Positions 49,979 to 61,317 of a stretch of 64,000 nt of DNA are shown here, piece after piece; the stretch's first letter is position 1, and each line of letters begins with the position of its first letter. Made by a program: the position numbers and the translations under genes. Source of the stretch: Fennellomyces sp. T-0311 (taxonomy: Eukaryota; Mucoromycota; Mucoromycetes; Mucorales; Lichtheimiaceae); the NCBI GenBank assembly GCA_025266875.1, contig JALLLT010000051.1, forward strand, positions 186,001 to 250,000. The letters run 5' to 3'. The notes beneath the pieces are model-generated. The model made no database searches. It was given only the letters and a program-made list of their open reading frames with translations, and was not told where the DNA came from.

Positions 49979-50957
49979 ATGGGTCGTGTCATTCGTGCTC
50001 AGAGAAAGGGCGCCGGTAGCGTCTTCAAGGCGCACACCGTTGGCCGCAAGGGTGCTGCTCAATTCCGTGTCCAAGACTATGCCGAACGCCACGGCTACAT
50101 TCGTGGCCTTGTCAAGGAGATTGTTCACGATCCTGGACGAGGTGCTCCCCTCGCTAAGGTTAGATCAAATTGAAAGAAGAATTCGTACAATGCAGGCGAT
50201 CATTGACAAATATAAAATATTAGGTTGTCTTCCGCGATCCCTACAAGTACGTTTAAAACAACAGCAACAGCCAACACCACTTCGATTCGCACTTTTTTTC
50301 AGTCAATCCATCTTACAATTCAACATTAAATTAGGTACAAGCTCCGCACCGAAACCTTCATTGCCACCGAAGGCATGTACACTGGCCAGTTCGTGTACTG
50401 CGGCAAGAAGGCCTCGCTGAACATTGGCAACGTCTTGCCCCTTTCGTCGATGCCCGAAGGTACCATCATCTGTAACGTCGAAGAGAAGGCTGGTGACCGT
50501 GGTGCTCTTGCCCGTACCTCTGGTAACTATGCTACCATCATCGGCCACGGTGAAGATGGCAAGACCCGTCTTCGTATGCCCTCTGGATCCAAGAAGATTG
50601 TTCCTTCGACCTCGCGTGCCGCCATTGGTGTTGTTGCTGGTGGTGGTCGTATCGACAAGCCCCTCTTGAAGGCTGGTCGCGCCTACTTCCGTGCCAAGTC
50701 GAAGCGCAACAACTGGCCCCGCACTCGCGGTGTTGCTATGAACCCCGTTGACCATCCTCACGGTGGTGGTAACCATCAGCACATTGGTAAGGCCTCTACC
50801 ATCTCCCGCGCTGCTCCCGCCGGTCAAAAGGTAATACACATTACTCAGTACATAGGTCCATTTGGGAAATTAACCGTTATACGCTCCATAGGTTGGTCTT
50901 ATTGCTGCTCGCCGCACTGGTCTCCTCCGCGGTACCAAGAAGGTCAAGGACCAATAA
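49979..50957 (+). CDS. RPL2: 60S ribosomal protein uL2 (Rpl2/RPL8)
   Basis: Large-subunit protein close to the peptidyl-transferase centre. Exons 49979-50158, 50224-50246, 50335-50830 and 50892-50957 encode 254 residues, identical in length to yeast uL2. It starts [11 protein letters not shown] and contains the universally conserved [12 protein letters not shown] segment. Codon use is strongly biased to C/T-ending codons, as expected of a highly expressed gene. The second exon has just 23 bases. The MULE ends about 215 bases upstream, so it may sit in the promoter. Confidence 0.97.
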
Positions 50958-51278
50958 ATACAATAAACCGTATGCCGCGTCTTTTTCAAAACACCGAAAA
51001 AAAGTCTGTTGAACTTGGTAGTGATGTACACTGGACGATGCTGTGCGGACGGAGGAGGGGATGGCTGGACGAGCTGCTACGAGCGCTGGCAGCATATGAC
51101 TTTTCTCTATTGGGCAGTGAACATGCATGATGTACTTGGAATGCGTACACAGCCTCACTTTACTTTAGGTGTATTTGGAAAGCGTCTCACTTGAAGGCTT
51201 GTGCTACCTACCGCTGCACACGTGCCTAAATAGCAACCTGAGGCTATAGACAACATCTTACTCTTTTCGCAATCTCCA
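50958..51278. other. Intergenic spacer
   Basis: Short spacer after the uL2 stop codon; no gene or repeat seen. Confidence 0.5.
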
Positions 51279-52212
51279 ATGTTGAAATCTCGCGAGAAAT
51301 TAGGCTCCTTTAGCGACGATAACAACCATACCACTGCGAATATTCGAGAGCGTTTGAAAAGCAACGACGTTCTGGTAATATCTTTCTCTGGAAAGATATA
51401 CGCGGTTCAAAAGAAAGATGGTACACGCATATGGCGAGTGGAAGCGCCCACTGGCTCGAACGTGTCAGAATTAGTTTCATCAGAAATCGTTTCACTCTTT
51501 ATCACGGACGACGACCAGCTCATAGTGGGCAGCGGCGGCAGAACTGCTTGTCTTGATCTATTTACTGGCGTAACTAAATGGCTCAACAAAATGCCGGTAA
51601 AACGGATCATACACACTTGGATCAACAAGCATTAATAGATGGCCTACAGGGCTGTGGATATGAGGAGGTGGGTGTTATTGCCACATCCAGCCGCACCCTT
51701 CTCCCTCAAGTACAGCAGCATGTTTCGCAAGATAATGATTCCCCACCGGGATACGAAGAAGCGTCAAATAGCACTGCGTATACTGCAGCTTCGGTAGTGA
51801 TTTCCTGTGTTTCCGGGAAGTGTATGGCGATTGATTTGGCAACAGGGTAAGCCTTATTTGTATATTAAAATGTTACGCGAAGATCATTCGTTATGTGACC
51901 CGTATTTATACCCAGGCAACAGCTTTGGTTGTTCAAATGCCCTAAGGGTGGGTATTACCTTCCGGTTGCTATTGTCGAACCTGTATCAGCTGAGCCGAAT
52001 CGAGCACAACAACGAGTGTTTGTTGCATGCGGAACATGGCTTTATTGTCTGCAAGCACGAACTGGGGTTTTAGAGTGGAGTAAATGTATATCCAACAAAA
52101 CAATGTTTCTTGGCGGGTAAGTACCGTAAACGAATCAGGTAGAATGGCTTCTGACCATTTGCTTAATAGTAATGTCACTATGGCCACGGCATGGAGTTCA
52201 CGGCCCGCCTAA
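51279..52212 (+). CDS. PQQ-like beta-propeller protein
   Basis: Exons 51279-51596, 51650-51846, 51916-52116 and 52170-52212 give 252 residues. Blades of the quinoprotein/Trp-docking type recur: K-I-Y-A-V-Q-K-K-D-G-T-R-I-W, A-C-L-D-L-F-T-G-V-T-K-W, C-M-A-I-D-L-A-T-G-Q-Q-L-W and Y-C-L-Q-A-R-T-G-V-L-E-W. No signal peptide or catalytic residues are evident, and about four to five blades would leave the ring incomplete unless it is a partial propeller. The specific role is unknown; a protein-interaction function is likely. Confidence 0.72.
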
Positions 52213-52596
52213 CGTATTGAAGTGGAATCGGTAGAAATACAGTTTAGCAGTTACCTTCCTATTTGATCATTTTGTACTGCTCTCGTTGTAGCTTGAAATT
52301 CACATTTAACCAATCTCTCTATATCGTTGTATTACTCTATCTCTTCCACGTATTTGTAACTTGTTCACTGGCTAATTGTTTGCCATCAATCTGTATATTT
52401 TGCCTCTTTACGTATGAAACCCTCTTTGCTCGTCATTAATAAATAGGTGGCATTTTTGTGACAGTTAAACTCTTTACGTTTTAATATCCTGGGATGAGTA
52501 CAGAATTTTCCAAAAAAAAAAAAAGGAAAATTTACCTTTCGACAGCCGCGTCCAGCTAAGGTGCGTTGATCACTTCGTCAGTGACTAGAGAGAAAC
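52213..52596. other. Intergenic spacer
   Basis: AT-rich sequence between the beta-propeller gene and the Fanzor-like remnant. No gene seen. Confidence 0.5.
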
Positions 52597-53757
52597 CTAA
52601 GGTTCCGGTTCTTGACCATGTGGGCGCTGCAAGGATTGCGGTCTCGAATCTAAACCGTTGCCTGCAATGATGTAGTTAAGGAAAATGCGTCGCATATTGC
52701 AAGCTGCATTGGCATCTCTGTTTAAAAGCTATTAACATTGGTTAGACACTTATATATTCTGATAACGATAGCTGCTTTACCAGAGGAAGTGGATCTACAT
52801 GCATACCACCATATGTACACTGTGTATTCGACTGACGTTGGATGCATAATTTAATCGGATATATCAGTGTACGGTGGTCGTTTAGAGCTATATAAAAACC
52901 AAAGATTATTAGTACTACGTATACCATACGTCGAAAGTCAAAGTCAAATACTTACGAACTGGTAATCAGGAGGCACGGTATGAGGTCCAATGGTCCGGCT
53001 CTCCGTCAACAAGACACCATCGCCTTTTTCGGTGGCGAGGTTGATTGTCGCGATTGACATACTGGGAAGATATTGTCATCTTAGTCCTAATGAATTAATG
53101 TTAAGTAATTGCGTAAGTGTGTAATTGAAATGAAACGTACAGAAACTTACTGATGACCACATCGGAGCATATTTTGATCATTGATATCTAGGAGGGGGTT
53201 GTCGCATCCATAGCACACCTTGAATGTTCGATACTCGTCGGTACAAACAACTAACGCCCTTTTCCCAAGATATCGACGAACGGCCTGAAGAGATGCTATG
53301 AATATTAGGGAATAACGTATACGGTTTAACGGATTACCTTAATTGGTAAAGGCGCTAGGCTTTTCATCATTCCCCGCAAGCCCGCATCGCCGTACGCAAT
53401 CGTAACTGCACGCTCAACGACAGGTCCATTCACCAAGATGTCGTGGTCTCTCGTCCGTTGCCGTACTTTCTTGCGTTTTGAACGCGAATGCTTGTGTGCG
53501 GACTGGATAGGAATCTGTGAAAGGAACAGCAAGAAATATGTTTAAAAAAAGGCGAATATATTATTAGCTTGGCATGTCGAGATACAATGAAGTCCGGCCA
53601 TACTATCCATAACCATATGCCTACTTGATTCGTTTCTATCTCGAGTTTCACGATGCCTGTAGTGTGTGTTGAAATGGTGCATACTAAATCGACAAGTTCG
53701 TTCAAAATTGGTTGTAAGGGGGCAACTTACTCGTTATGAATCATATTCACCGTAAAT
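52597..53757 (-). pseudogene. Fanzor/TnpB-like RNA-guided nuclease remnant
   Basis: Several minus-strand exons look like the C-terminal half of a Fanzor (eukaryotic TnpB) protein. One at about 53512-53337 is basic and ends G-D-A-G-L-R-G-M-M; the next (about 53302-53151) has V-C-T-D-E-Y-R-T-F-K-V-C-Y-G-C, matching the TnpB D-E-x-x-T-S-x-x-C-x-x-C block with RuvC Glu and zinc ribbon; the last (52741-52597) starts L-L-N-R-D-A-N-A-A-C-N-M, the RuvC-III R-D-x-N-A-A-x-N motif, and ends in an R-P-x-S-L-Q-R-P-like tail. The first RuvC Asp (D-x-G) is not found; the likely position near 53755 reads S-E-G. The exon between zinc ribbon and RuvC-III has unresolved ends, so this is probably a broken copy. 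Confidence 0.6.
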
Positions 53758-53860
53758 AATCCTTCAGATATTCTGGGCATTTCTGGGGAAAATCTGGGGA
53801 TAAAGGCAACGCTAACCGATTTTAGGAGCTTATGTAGCAGCGTTGGCAGAATTTGGAATC

Positions 53861-53998
53861 CCAGAATATCCCAAAATCTGCCCAACACTGCCATACAGGA
53901 ACTCAATTTGGCTAGGTAGCTGCCCGTTCAACTCCCTTTTTTTCGTCCACATTACTTTTCCGCCCAACAGGAATCCAGAATATCCCAAAATCTGCCCC
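53861..53998 (+). repeat. Pair of direct repeats
   Basis: CCAGAATATCCCAAAATCTG plus CCC occurs at 53861-53883 and again at 53975-53997, and a related inverted form (CAGATATTCTGGG) lies at about 53765. They may be remnants of a transposon end between the Fanzor and Tnp2 relics. Confidence 0.75.
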
Positions 53999-54097
53999 AC
54001 GCGGGCGTATACAAGAACTAGCTGAATTTTTTTTTTGGCTTGGCGCGAGGAGCCAGCTGAATTTATGTAGTGGTACTTTCGCAACATTAAAGTGATA

Positions 54098-55303
54098 TCA
54101 ATAGCCATGTATTGTCTTCAGAATTACATTTGCACAAAACGCTACATCATGAGCGTTTATACCATATGGTACCATCTTTGGAAAGATGTAGCAGAATCTG
54201 TTGTCATCAGAACTCTCGGCATTCGCAATATTCCAGCATGGCTTCTTATTGCCTTTACTCCGATAACGTATCGTTTTCCAACAGGACCTACTGTATATGG
54301 GCGGCATGGACATCCACTGCTATTAAGCGTCACTTGATCGAGAATATCTACGCAGTATAAGATAACCTCGTGATCTGGATATTTATCCCTTCGTTCGTTA
54401 ACAATAATTGTTATTATCATGGATACATAACGTACCTTTGTATGTGTGCGCAAAAAATAACCTAACTGCTCCAAAAAACCCTTCCTGCTGAGGTTTTCGT
54501 TCTGCTCGTCGATTTTTTCTGTTCAGATCCGTTTCGATATTAAGCCTGACAAAGTGGTTGAGCCTATTGGTCTTGTATTTTGTTTCTGAGGCATCGTATA
54601 CTGTATCCTTTATAAATGCACATAGTCCAACCTTGATCTTCGTGCTTATCGGGTTCCGGGTAATATGGTCTCTCCGGAAGCGCAGTTTCCAGTACTTCAT
54701 AAGGTATTTGAGAAGATTGAGCTCTCTGTAACTGTCGAAGTCCACACCTTCCTTGTAATGCCACAGTTTTACACGAGAGTCATCCTCCACTTCTGCACCT
54801 TGCTCCTCCTCACTATCACCGGTATCCATTTCTTGCTCCTCCTCCTCGATATTATTGGTGCTCATATCTTCAGATTCGTCCGGTGGATCAATTTCCAGAA
54901 CATTAGGGTCTGGATCGTCGTTTTTACAAGTACTTTGTTCAGCATTGTATACCCAGTTGTAGTACCGGCAAGGTTGGTGACGGACAAGTACATTTCCTAC
55001 ATTTCTCCCTGGGTTCTTCCTCGACTTGACACGACAAAAAGCCTGGGTAGATTACTTAATACCATGTATTCATTACCGATCTCACTTACCTATTGCGCGT
55101 TCAATTGATCGGGGGCTTATCGCCCGCAATGGTCCAAGTTTTTCGATGATAAACGGTATGTGACACAGATAGTGCATGTTTGATGAGTACATGTTATTTA
55201 GAACATGGCCATACATATAATGGTGCCAAGTGATAAACGAGCTATGCTCCCCCTCTTCAGACCTCCTCTATTCAACACCAAAAATTACGTCAGAACCCAA
55301 TGT
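54098..55303 (-). pseudogene. CACTA/Tnp2-type transposase, C-terminal block
   Basis: Minus-strand coding blocks: one from about 55303 to 55070 with H-Y-M-Y-G-H-V-L-N-N, then I-E-K-L-G-P-L-R-A-I-S-P-R-S-I-E-R-A-I-G, a signature I associate with the region downstream of the Tnp2 domain in fungal CACTA-like transposases; then a second with K-N-P-G-R-N and a long acidic run (54398-55030); and a final one near 54240-54098 ending in F-P-K-M-V-P-Y-G. The gene is cut at 55303 by the gypsy element. Its N-terminal block lies beyond the insertions at 62525-63446. Confidence 0.65.
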
Positions 55304-55548
55304 TGTAAGGTTTAACTTGCGGTACTTAAATAAGACAGAGGTTGATAATAAGACGACTTCCTTTTATTGTATATTTCTGAACTGCTATTTATACTATTGT
55401 ATTATTGATAAGGATTTCTTGTCGACGCTTGGCAATTTCTAGCTTAGCGTGCCAAGGATATCTGTTTCCAAGAAGTGCTTAGCTAGTGCTTGTAGCAGTG
55501 GGTTTGGCGGTGGATGCTGATTGGCTGACGGGTAAGCGACTGCTTACA
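55304..55548 (-). repeat. 3' LTR of the gypsy element
   Basis: 245 bp, TGT...ACA ends. Differs from the other LTR at four sites, all transitions. The pol stop codon (55481-55479) lies inside it. Confidence 0.95.
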
Positions 55549-55751
55549 TTATTCCCCTCTTCAAAAGATGGCAGTTTGTTGTACGGACGCATGTGCTTGA
55601 TGTTTGCGGTTGTGGGGAAATTGTTCGGGCCTTCTTGCTTTGTAATTTTGAACGAGGTTCCGTCTTGATTGTTTTTCGCGATTACAACGTATGGGCCAAT
55701 CCAGCGTTCCTTTGGAAAGGTTGACTTTTCCAGATTTCGTCGTAAGACTAA

Positions 55752-56203
55752 GAGCCCGTTCGGGCAACCAAAAAAAATGCATTTTAAGGGGCGAAAATGC
55801 ATTCTGGGGCAAAATACATTTTGGTTGTGTTCGGGGTGCCATTTCAAAAAGTCATTACGGGAGCCAAAATGCATTTTGAGGAAAAGTAGGTCTGAGCTGC
55901 TTTTTTGAAAAAAGTCATTTTGCAACATTTCCCACATTTACACCACCCATAAAAAATATTCTAATATAATACTCGTCGGCTCAAAATAAAGCGATACAAT
56001 GATAAGCAACGATCTATAGCTATTATTTCAAATAAAATGCATTTAGAAAATGTCGATCGAGAATTATCTCGAAGCAATGACTGGCAACTTTTTGAGAGTG
56101 TTCGGGTTGCCAAAAATGCATTTTGGGAAAACGCATTTCAGCGTCAAAAAAGTAGTTTTGCCAAAATGCATTCTGTGAATGAATTCTGCATCCGAACGGG
56201 CTC
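55752..56203. mobile_element. 452-bp PIF/Harbinger-like MITE inside the gypsy pol gene
   Basis: Terminal inverted repeats GAGCCCGTTCGG...CCGAACGGGCTC, flanked by TAA on both sides (55749-55751 and 56204-56206), which is TTA on the other strand. The surrounding C-TTA-G matches the CTTAG-type core preferred by PIF/Harbinger elements. The interior repeats the palindrome AAAATGCATTTT several times and has no coding capacity. Removing the element and one TAA restores the pol frame exactly. Confidence 0.87.
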
Positions 56204-57047
56204 TAAGTCACCTGGTTTGTAATCGTACTTGGTGGTCTTAGTCTTGTCATACTGGCGTTTTTGTCGTACCTGGGCTTGCTTGATGTTTTCTAACGCTTGG
56301 CCGTGTAGGAGAGGGATGTGCACATTCAGATAATGAATCCATGGTTCGGTTTCATATGTTCTTGTTTCGGGGCACAATTCACGGGGCGGTAGTATAGCAC
56401 GTCTTCCGAACATCAGTTCAAAAGGCGTATATCCGGTAGACTTTTGTTTCGCCGTGTTATATGCAAACGTGACAAACTGTAGTACTTCATCCCACTTGCT
56501 AGGACATGATTGAATATAGGCGGCCAGGGAGGTTTTCAGTGTGCGGTTGAGGCGTTCGACTAATCCGTCGGTCTGAGGGTATTCCACGGAAGTATATGAT
56601 CTTGAGATACCCAGTCTTGTACAAACGGCCTTCATCACATCAGAGACAAAATTGGAACCGTTGTCGGTGATTAGACGGCTGGAAGCACCATACTTGAGTA
56701 CGACTTCGAAAAGGAGGACATTGGCAACATGATCGGAATCAAAACTTGGTAGTGCGACAGTAACGGCCCATTTGGTCAAGTATTCGACGAGAACCAAGAG
56801 GTACTTGTTTTTTCTTTGGCTTTCTGGCAGAATGGCAATATCTGCAGCCCAAATGTCTCCGGCATGACGAGGCAGAATCGGCTTCATAGGGGCCGCAGTG
56901 GATACCGTATTTATCTTGAAACGTTGGCAGGTATCACATCCTCGAATCCATGCTGTGACATCTTCTTTCATTGACGGCCACCAAGCGAGTTCTTGTGCTT
57001 TATCGAGGGTTTTGTCGACGCCGAAGTGACCGGCGGTCGGATTGTCA

Positions 57048-57464
57048 TGTAACGTAACTTGTCTTTATTCCCAAAAGAAACCGCCTAGCGGACAATATGA
57101 ATATTTATGAGTTACATGGCGAAAGTAAAAATACTAACCAAATACAATGAAGATGGCGGTTAAGACAAAAGGTCTCAAAGGGAGAAAAGCTGGGAAATCA
57201 AGTAATAAAACTAAGTCATTCAAGTGCGAACAAAGTTAGTTATGTTCGATATGGTTGAAAAAGATAAACGAACGGAATATACCAATAAGTACGCACGCAA
57301 CGAGCAGTACGTAAAAACAAAACGAAAGTAGAAGAGGCAAAGAAAACATAAAACGAGGGAAGCAGAAATATAAGTAACAAAGGAATATGCAAAGGGAGAG
57401 GCAGGTGATACGAATAGTAAAACAAACAAACAACGGAAGTTAGCAAAAATACAGTTACGTTTCA
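57048..57464 (-). mobile_element. 417-bp solo LTR inside the integrase region
   Basis: Begins TGTAACGTAACT and ends AGTTACGTTTCA, flanked by GTCA on both sides (57044-57047 and 57465-57468). TG...CA ends, size and absence of coding frames fit a solo LTR of another retrotransposon. On the minus strand its end (AAGTTACGTTACA) resembles that of the host element's LTR. Removing it plus one GTCA rejoins the H-D of the integrase zinc motif in frame. Confidence 0.8.
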
Positions 57465-60400
57465 GTCATGTGTGGTCTTGAGAACGGAGGGAATCATGGA
57501 ACGAGGGAGGACCGGTCTTGCGGGCTTGTCAGGTTGCTGGCGAAAGAGGATTTCTTGGTGCCAAAAAAACGGTGTGCGAACACCTTGCTGGAGCACAGAC
57601 TTGATGAAGGGATCCGTTTTTTGATAATGGCGAAAATTTTGCAAGGTTAGGGTACGGTCTTCTTGATCGTTTTGAAACTGGCGGCTGAGGGCATCGGCAG
57701 CGACGTTTTCGGCTCCTTTGCGGTAGATGACTGTAAACTCATAAGCTTGTAGAGTTAAAATCCAACGGGCAAGGCGTCCTCGGGGTAACTTGGTAGACAG
57801 GATGGACTTCAGTGCGGCATGATCGCAATAAATAAGTAGATTCGGCGAGCCATAGATATAGCAGTGGAAGTACAAGATAGACCAGACAATGGCAAGGCAC
57901 TCGATTTCCGTAGTGGTGTAGTTCTTCTCGGCTTCAGTCAACGTTCAGCTTGCAAAGGCAACGGGGCGGCCTTTCTGAACAAGGACACCGGCTAATCCAA
58001 AGGTACTTGCATCGGTATGAAGTTCATAGTTGACAGAGGGATCAGGATAGGCCAAGGTGGGTAACTTGATAATGGCTTGTTTTAACTTGGAAAAAGCGTC
58101 TTGACATTCTGGAGACCATTCGAACTTGGAGTCGGCACAGAGAATCTTGTATAGAGGAGCGGCAAGCGTGCTTAATTGTTGAATAAATTTGTGATGGAAC
58201 GCGCAAAATCCTAAGAATCGTTGTACAGCTTTCACTGACGTTGGTGTGGGCCACGCGGCAATGGCAGCGGTCTTGCTGGGATCAGGTCGGATACCTTGGG
58301 AACTGATGAAAAAGCCAAGGTATTTTACTTCGGACTGGAAAAACTGGCATTTCTTGGTGGATATCTTGATATTGTACTGGTTTAGGCGGTGTAGCAGTGT
58401 ATCTAACTGGTCGGCGTGTTCTTGACTTGTTTGGCCACCATAGAGAAGGACGTCATCTAGGTAGCAAACGGTATACTTGAGGCCACGCAGGACATGGGAC
58501 ATGCATGCTTGAAAGGAGCCAGGCGCGTTACACAACCCGAAGGCCATGCAATTGAACTCATATAGCTCATCGTTGGCAACAAAGGCAGTCTTGCACCGGT
58601 CGGCCGGATGAATTGGGATTTGCCAGTAAGAGCTCTTGAGATCGATAACCGTATAGTACTTGCTATTGTGTAACTTGTCAAGGAGCGTATCGATAGACGG
58701 AATAGGCTGTCAGCTTTTCTTGGTCACCTGATTAACTGCGCGCAGGTCGACAGCGAAGCGCCAAGAGTTGTCTGGTTTCTTGACAAGGACTACTGCAGAG
58801 CGCCATGGACTGTTGCTGGGACGGATGACCTTTCGATCAAGCATTTCCTTTACTTCTTTGGCGATAATTTCATTCTCGAGTGGCGACCATTGATAATCTC
58901 GAGAGACTACTGGGGCGGCGTCGCCAGTGTCGATTCGGTGTTGATATGGAATGTTTGTGAAAGTCTGAGTCGGGCCATATTCGGTGAGTTACGGGTACTT
59001 CGCCAAGAGAGTAGTGACAACGCTGTTCTGAGTGGCGGAATTTTGCTGTGCTGTCGGCTTGTAAATCGTACAGGTGAGAGGTCGTAAATAAATATCTTCA
59101 ATGGTCATCCAGTCCATGCCAAGAATCATATTCTCATTTTGTTGTTCCACGACGAACAGTGTACATGTTGTGCTGACGCTATTGATGACAAAGTCGAAGG
59201 TGACGGTTTTGTTGGTGAGCTGGGTCGATTTGTTTCCATAGTGAATCATCGTTGGGCTGCAGGGCGCGGTAAGTAGCTTGTTGCGTTGAACAATCTGGCG
59301 GCGGATGGAGCTGAAAGTTGAGCCAGTATCGATCAAGGCTCGGAGCTCCTCGAAAAAGTGGCATGACTGAATGGGTGCATGGAAACATAAGGCATTGGGC
59401 GATGAAGCCTGGTGGTTGTTGGTTGCAGGCGTGCTGGATTGGGTGTTCTGGAGGTGTTGAAAAACATCTATCCACTGGTCGTCTGTCGGCAGCATTGTTG
59501 GTGTTGGTGCTGACTGTGGCGTCGTTGGTGCTTAGTCGATTTGGGCGTTGTTTTGCTGGCGTTGTAGTTTTCTGCATTCCTTTTTCCAGTGACCGTGTTT
59601 GTTGCAATAATGACAACGGCCTTGTCGCCTTGGATTGTCATTTTTGTTGTCGTGGTTGCCGTGGTTGCTGTTGTGGTTGTTGTGGTTGTTGTTGTTACCA
59701 GTATTGTTGCGGTTGTTGCGATAGTTGTTGCTACGATTGTTGCGGTTGTTGGATCGTTGTCGATTGTACTGGTCGTTCTGGGTAGCGGTGGCTGTTGCAG
59801 CGGTGGGTTCAAAGTTGCTTGCGGTAGCTTGAACCGGCTGATACTGTGGAAGGGAGAGACCAGCACGACCAAGGTTATACTCGACCTCGTTGCAAATTTT
59901 GATGGCTTCTTGTAGCGTCGAGGCACGGCTCATGGAGACTGCATCTTGGAGTTTTAGGTGGATGCGGTCGCAGAAGAAGTCCAGCTGCAATGGATCGCTG
60001 AAGATTTCGGCACGGATGAGTAGATCGGTGAATTCAGGTGCGAACTTGCTCATGGGTGTAGTGTTCTGTCGCATTTTCTTGAGAATCGCCAAAGCGTTTC
60101 GAGACGGTTGTGTACCACCACCAAAATGGGAATGAAATGCGGTTTTGAACTGCGCAAAGTCATTCTGCTGGTCCGGGCGCAAAGTGGAAAACCATTTGAT
60201 CGCGGGTCCTTCCAGAGCTACATTCAATTCGGCGAGGTGGTCTTCGTCTGAAAAGCCTAAGAACTGGCAGATGCAGACGTACTTCTCAAACCAATGTTGG
60301 GCTACCGTAGGATCACCATCGCTGAAAGTTGGAATTCTTGTGCGACGACGGCGTTTAATGAAAGTGGCAGATGGCGAGCTGGCGGTGAGCATGGTTTGAT

Positions 60401-61317
60401 TCTCGTTGGTGGTGGGAAAAATTGATGGTGGTTGCTGGATCGTTGTGGATGCTGCTTGTTGTTGGCGAAGGGTGGCTTCAAGTTCAGCAATTCGGTTGTG
60501 CAGAGTATGAACATGGTCCTGTGGGGCAGGTACAGTTGTCGGAGTGGGATCGAAAAAAGCATGACGGACGAATTGGGTTACTGCAGGTGAAAGCTGAAGG
60601 TCTTGACAGACGGCGAGAGTGGGCCATTCAAAGTCGGAAAGATAAGTGCGAAAATGGTCAGAAAACCGATCAAAAGCCATGGTCAATTCATTTGCGATGT
60701 TTTGGCGGTCGATATGGAGCTGATGATCTAAGGCAGTGACATGCTGTTCCAAGGCAGCAGCTTCTTGTTGTTGGTTTTGGATGATAATCTCGAGCTGCGC
60801 ACGTTGGATTGGCGGAATCCAAGCTAAAGTCTGTTGGACAGCAGTGGTCTGTGACTGTAAGTTGGCATGTTGAGTCAAGAGTTTCTGTCGTCCTTGGTGA
60901 ACGTAAGCAACGAGGTCTTGATAAACGGTCTTCAAACGCTGGAAGTGGACACGCATGGCATCATCGTCGTAGAACTCCGGGTCGATGGACATGGCGATGG
61001 GTGGAACACTGGGGCGGGTGCTGGAAACACGGGAAGCGGCATCGGCAGGAAGAACCGGAGTGCGAGGTGGGGGCATACGAAAAGCATTGGGATAAACGGT
61101 TGTGGTAGATTCAATAACGGAACAGGCGGTCGGATGGCCTGGCTCTCGAGCCGGTTGACTAGAGGTCGACGCTGCAGTATGTACCCGGCTGGATGAAGTG
61201 TCTGAGGTCATAGAGACAGACACGCGTTGAGCGGTGGTTTGGACAACAGAAGGATCGAAGGCTTCATCGGCAGTGTGGGGTTGAGACGTATCCATGGTAA
61301 CAAAGCTTCTCCACCAA

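Larger units (their letters stand above)
55479..61295 (-). pseudogene. gag-pol polyprotein gene, interrupted
   Basis: One reading frame runs from the ATG at 61295 to a TAA at 55481. Gag spans about 587 codons and ends with a CCHC zinc knuckle (C-H-Y-C-N-K-H-G-H-W-K-K-E-C, about 59615-59574). Protease has A-L-I-D-T-G-S near 59330. Reverse transcriptase has Y-L-D-D near 58463. RNase H follows (H-T-D-A-S near 58020). Integrase lies at 57045-56210 (C-D-T-C-Q, then D-N-G-S-N-F). Four in-frame stops break it: TAA 59534-59532 (between gag and pol), TAA 58991-58989, TGA 58712-58710 and TGA 57947-57945. Insertions of 421 and 455 bases (each including one target copy) interrupt integrase and its C-terminal part; removing both keeps the frame. 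Confidence 0.93.

Noticed and set aside
55748..56207. 5-bp CTAAG target duplication for the MITE in pol
   Set aside because: Both readings restore the same empty site, but symmetric 12-bp TIRs and a 3-bp TAA duplication fit Harbinger elements better.
59589..61196. Plus-strand frames over the gag region
   Set aside because: Antisense to the gag frame, which carries the CCHC knuckle; repetitive Val/Ile composition is the mirror of an Asn/Thr-rich tract.
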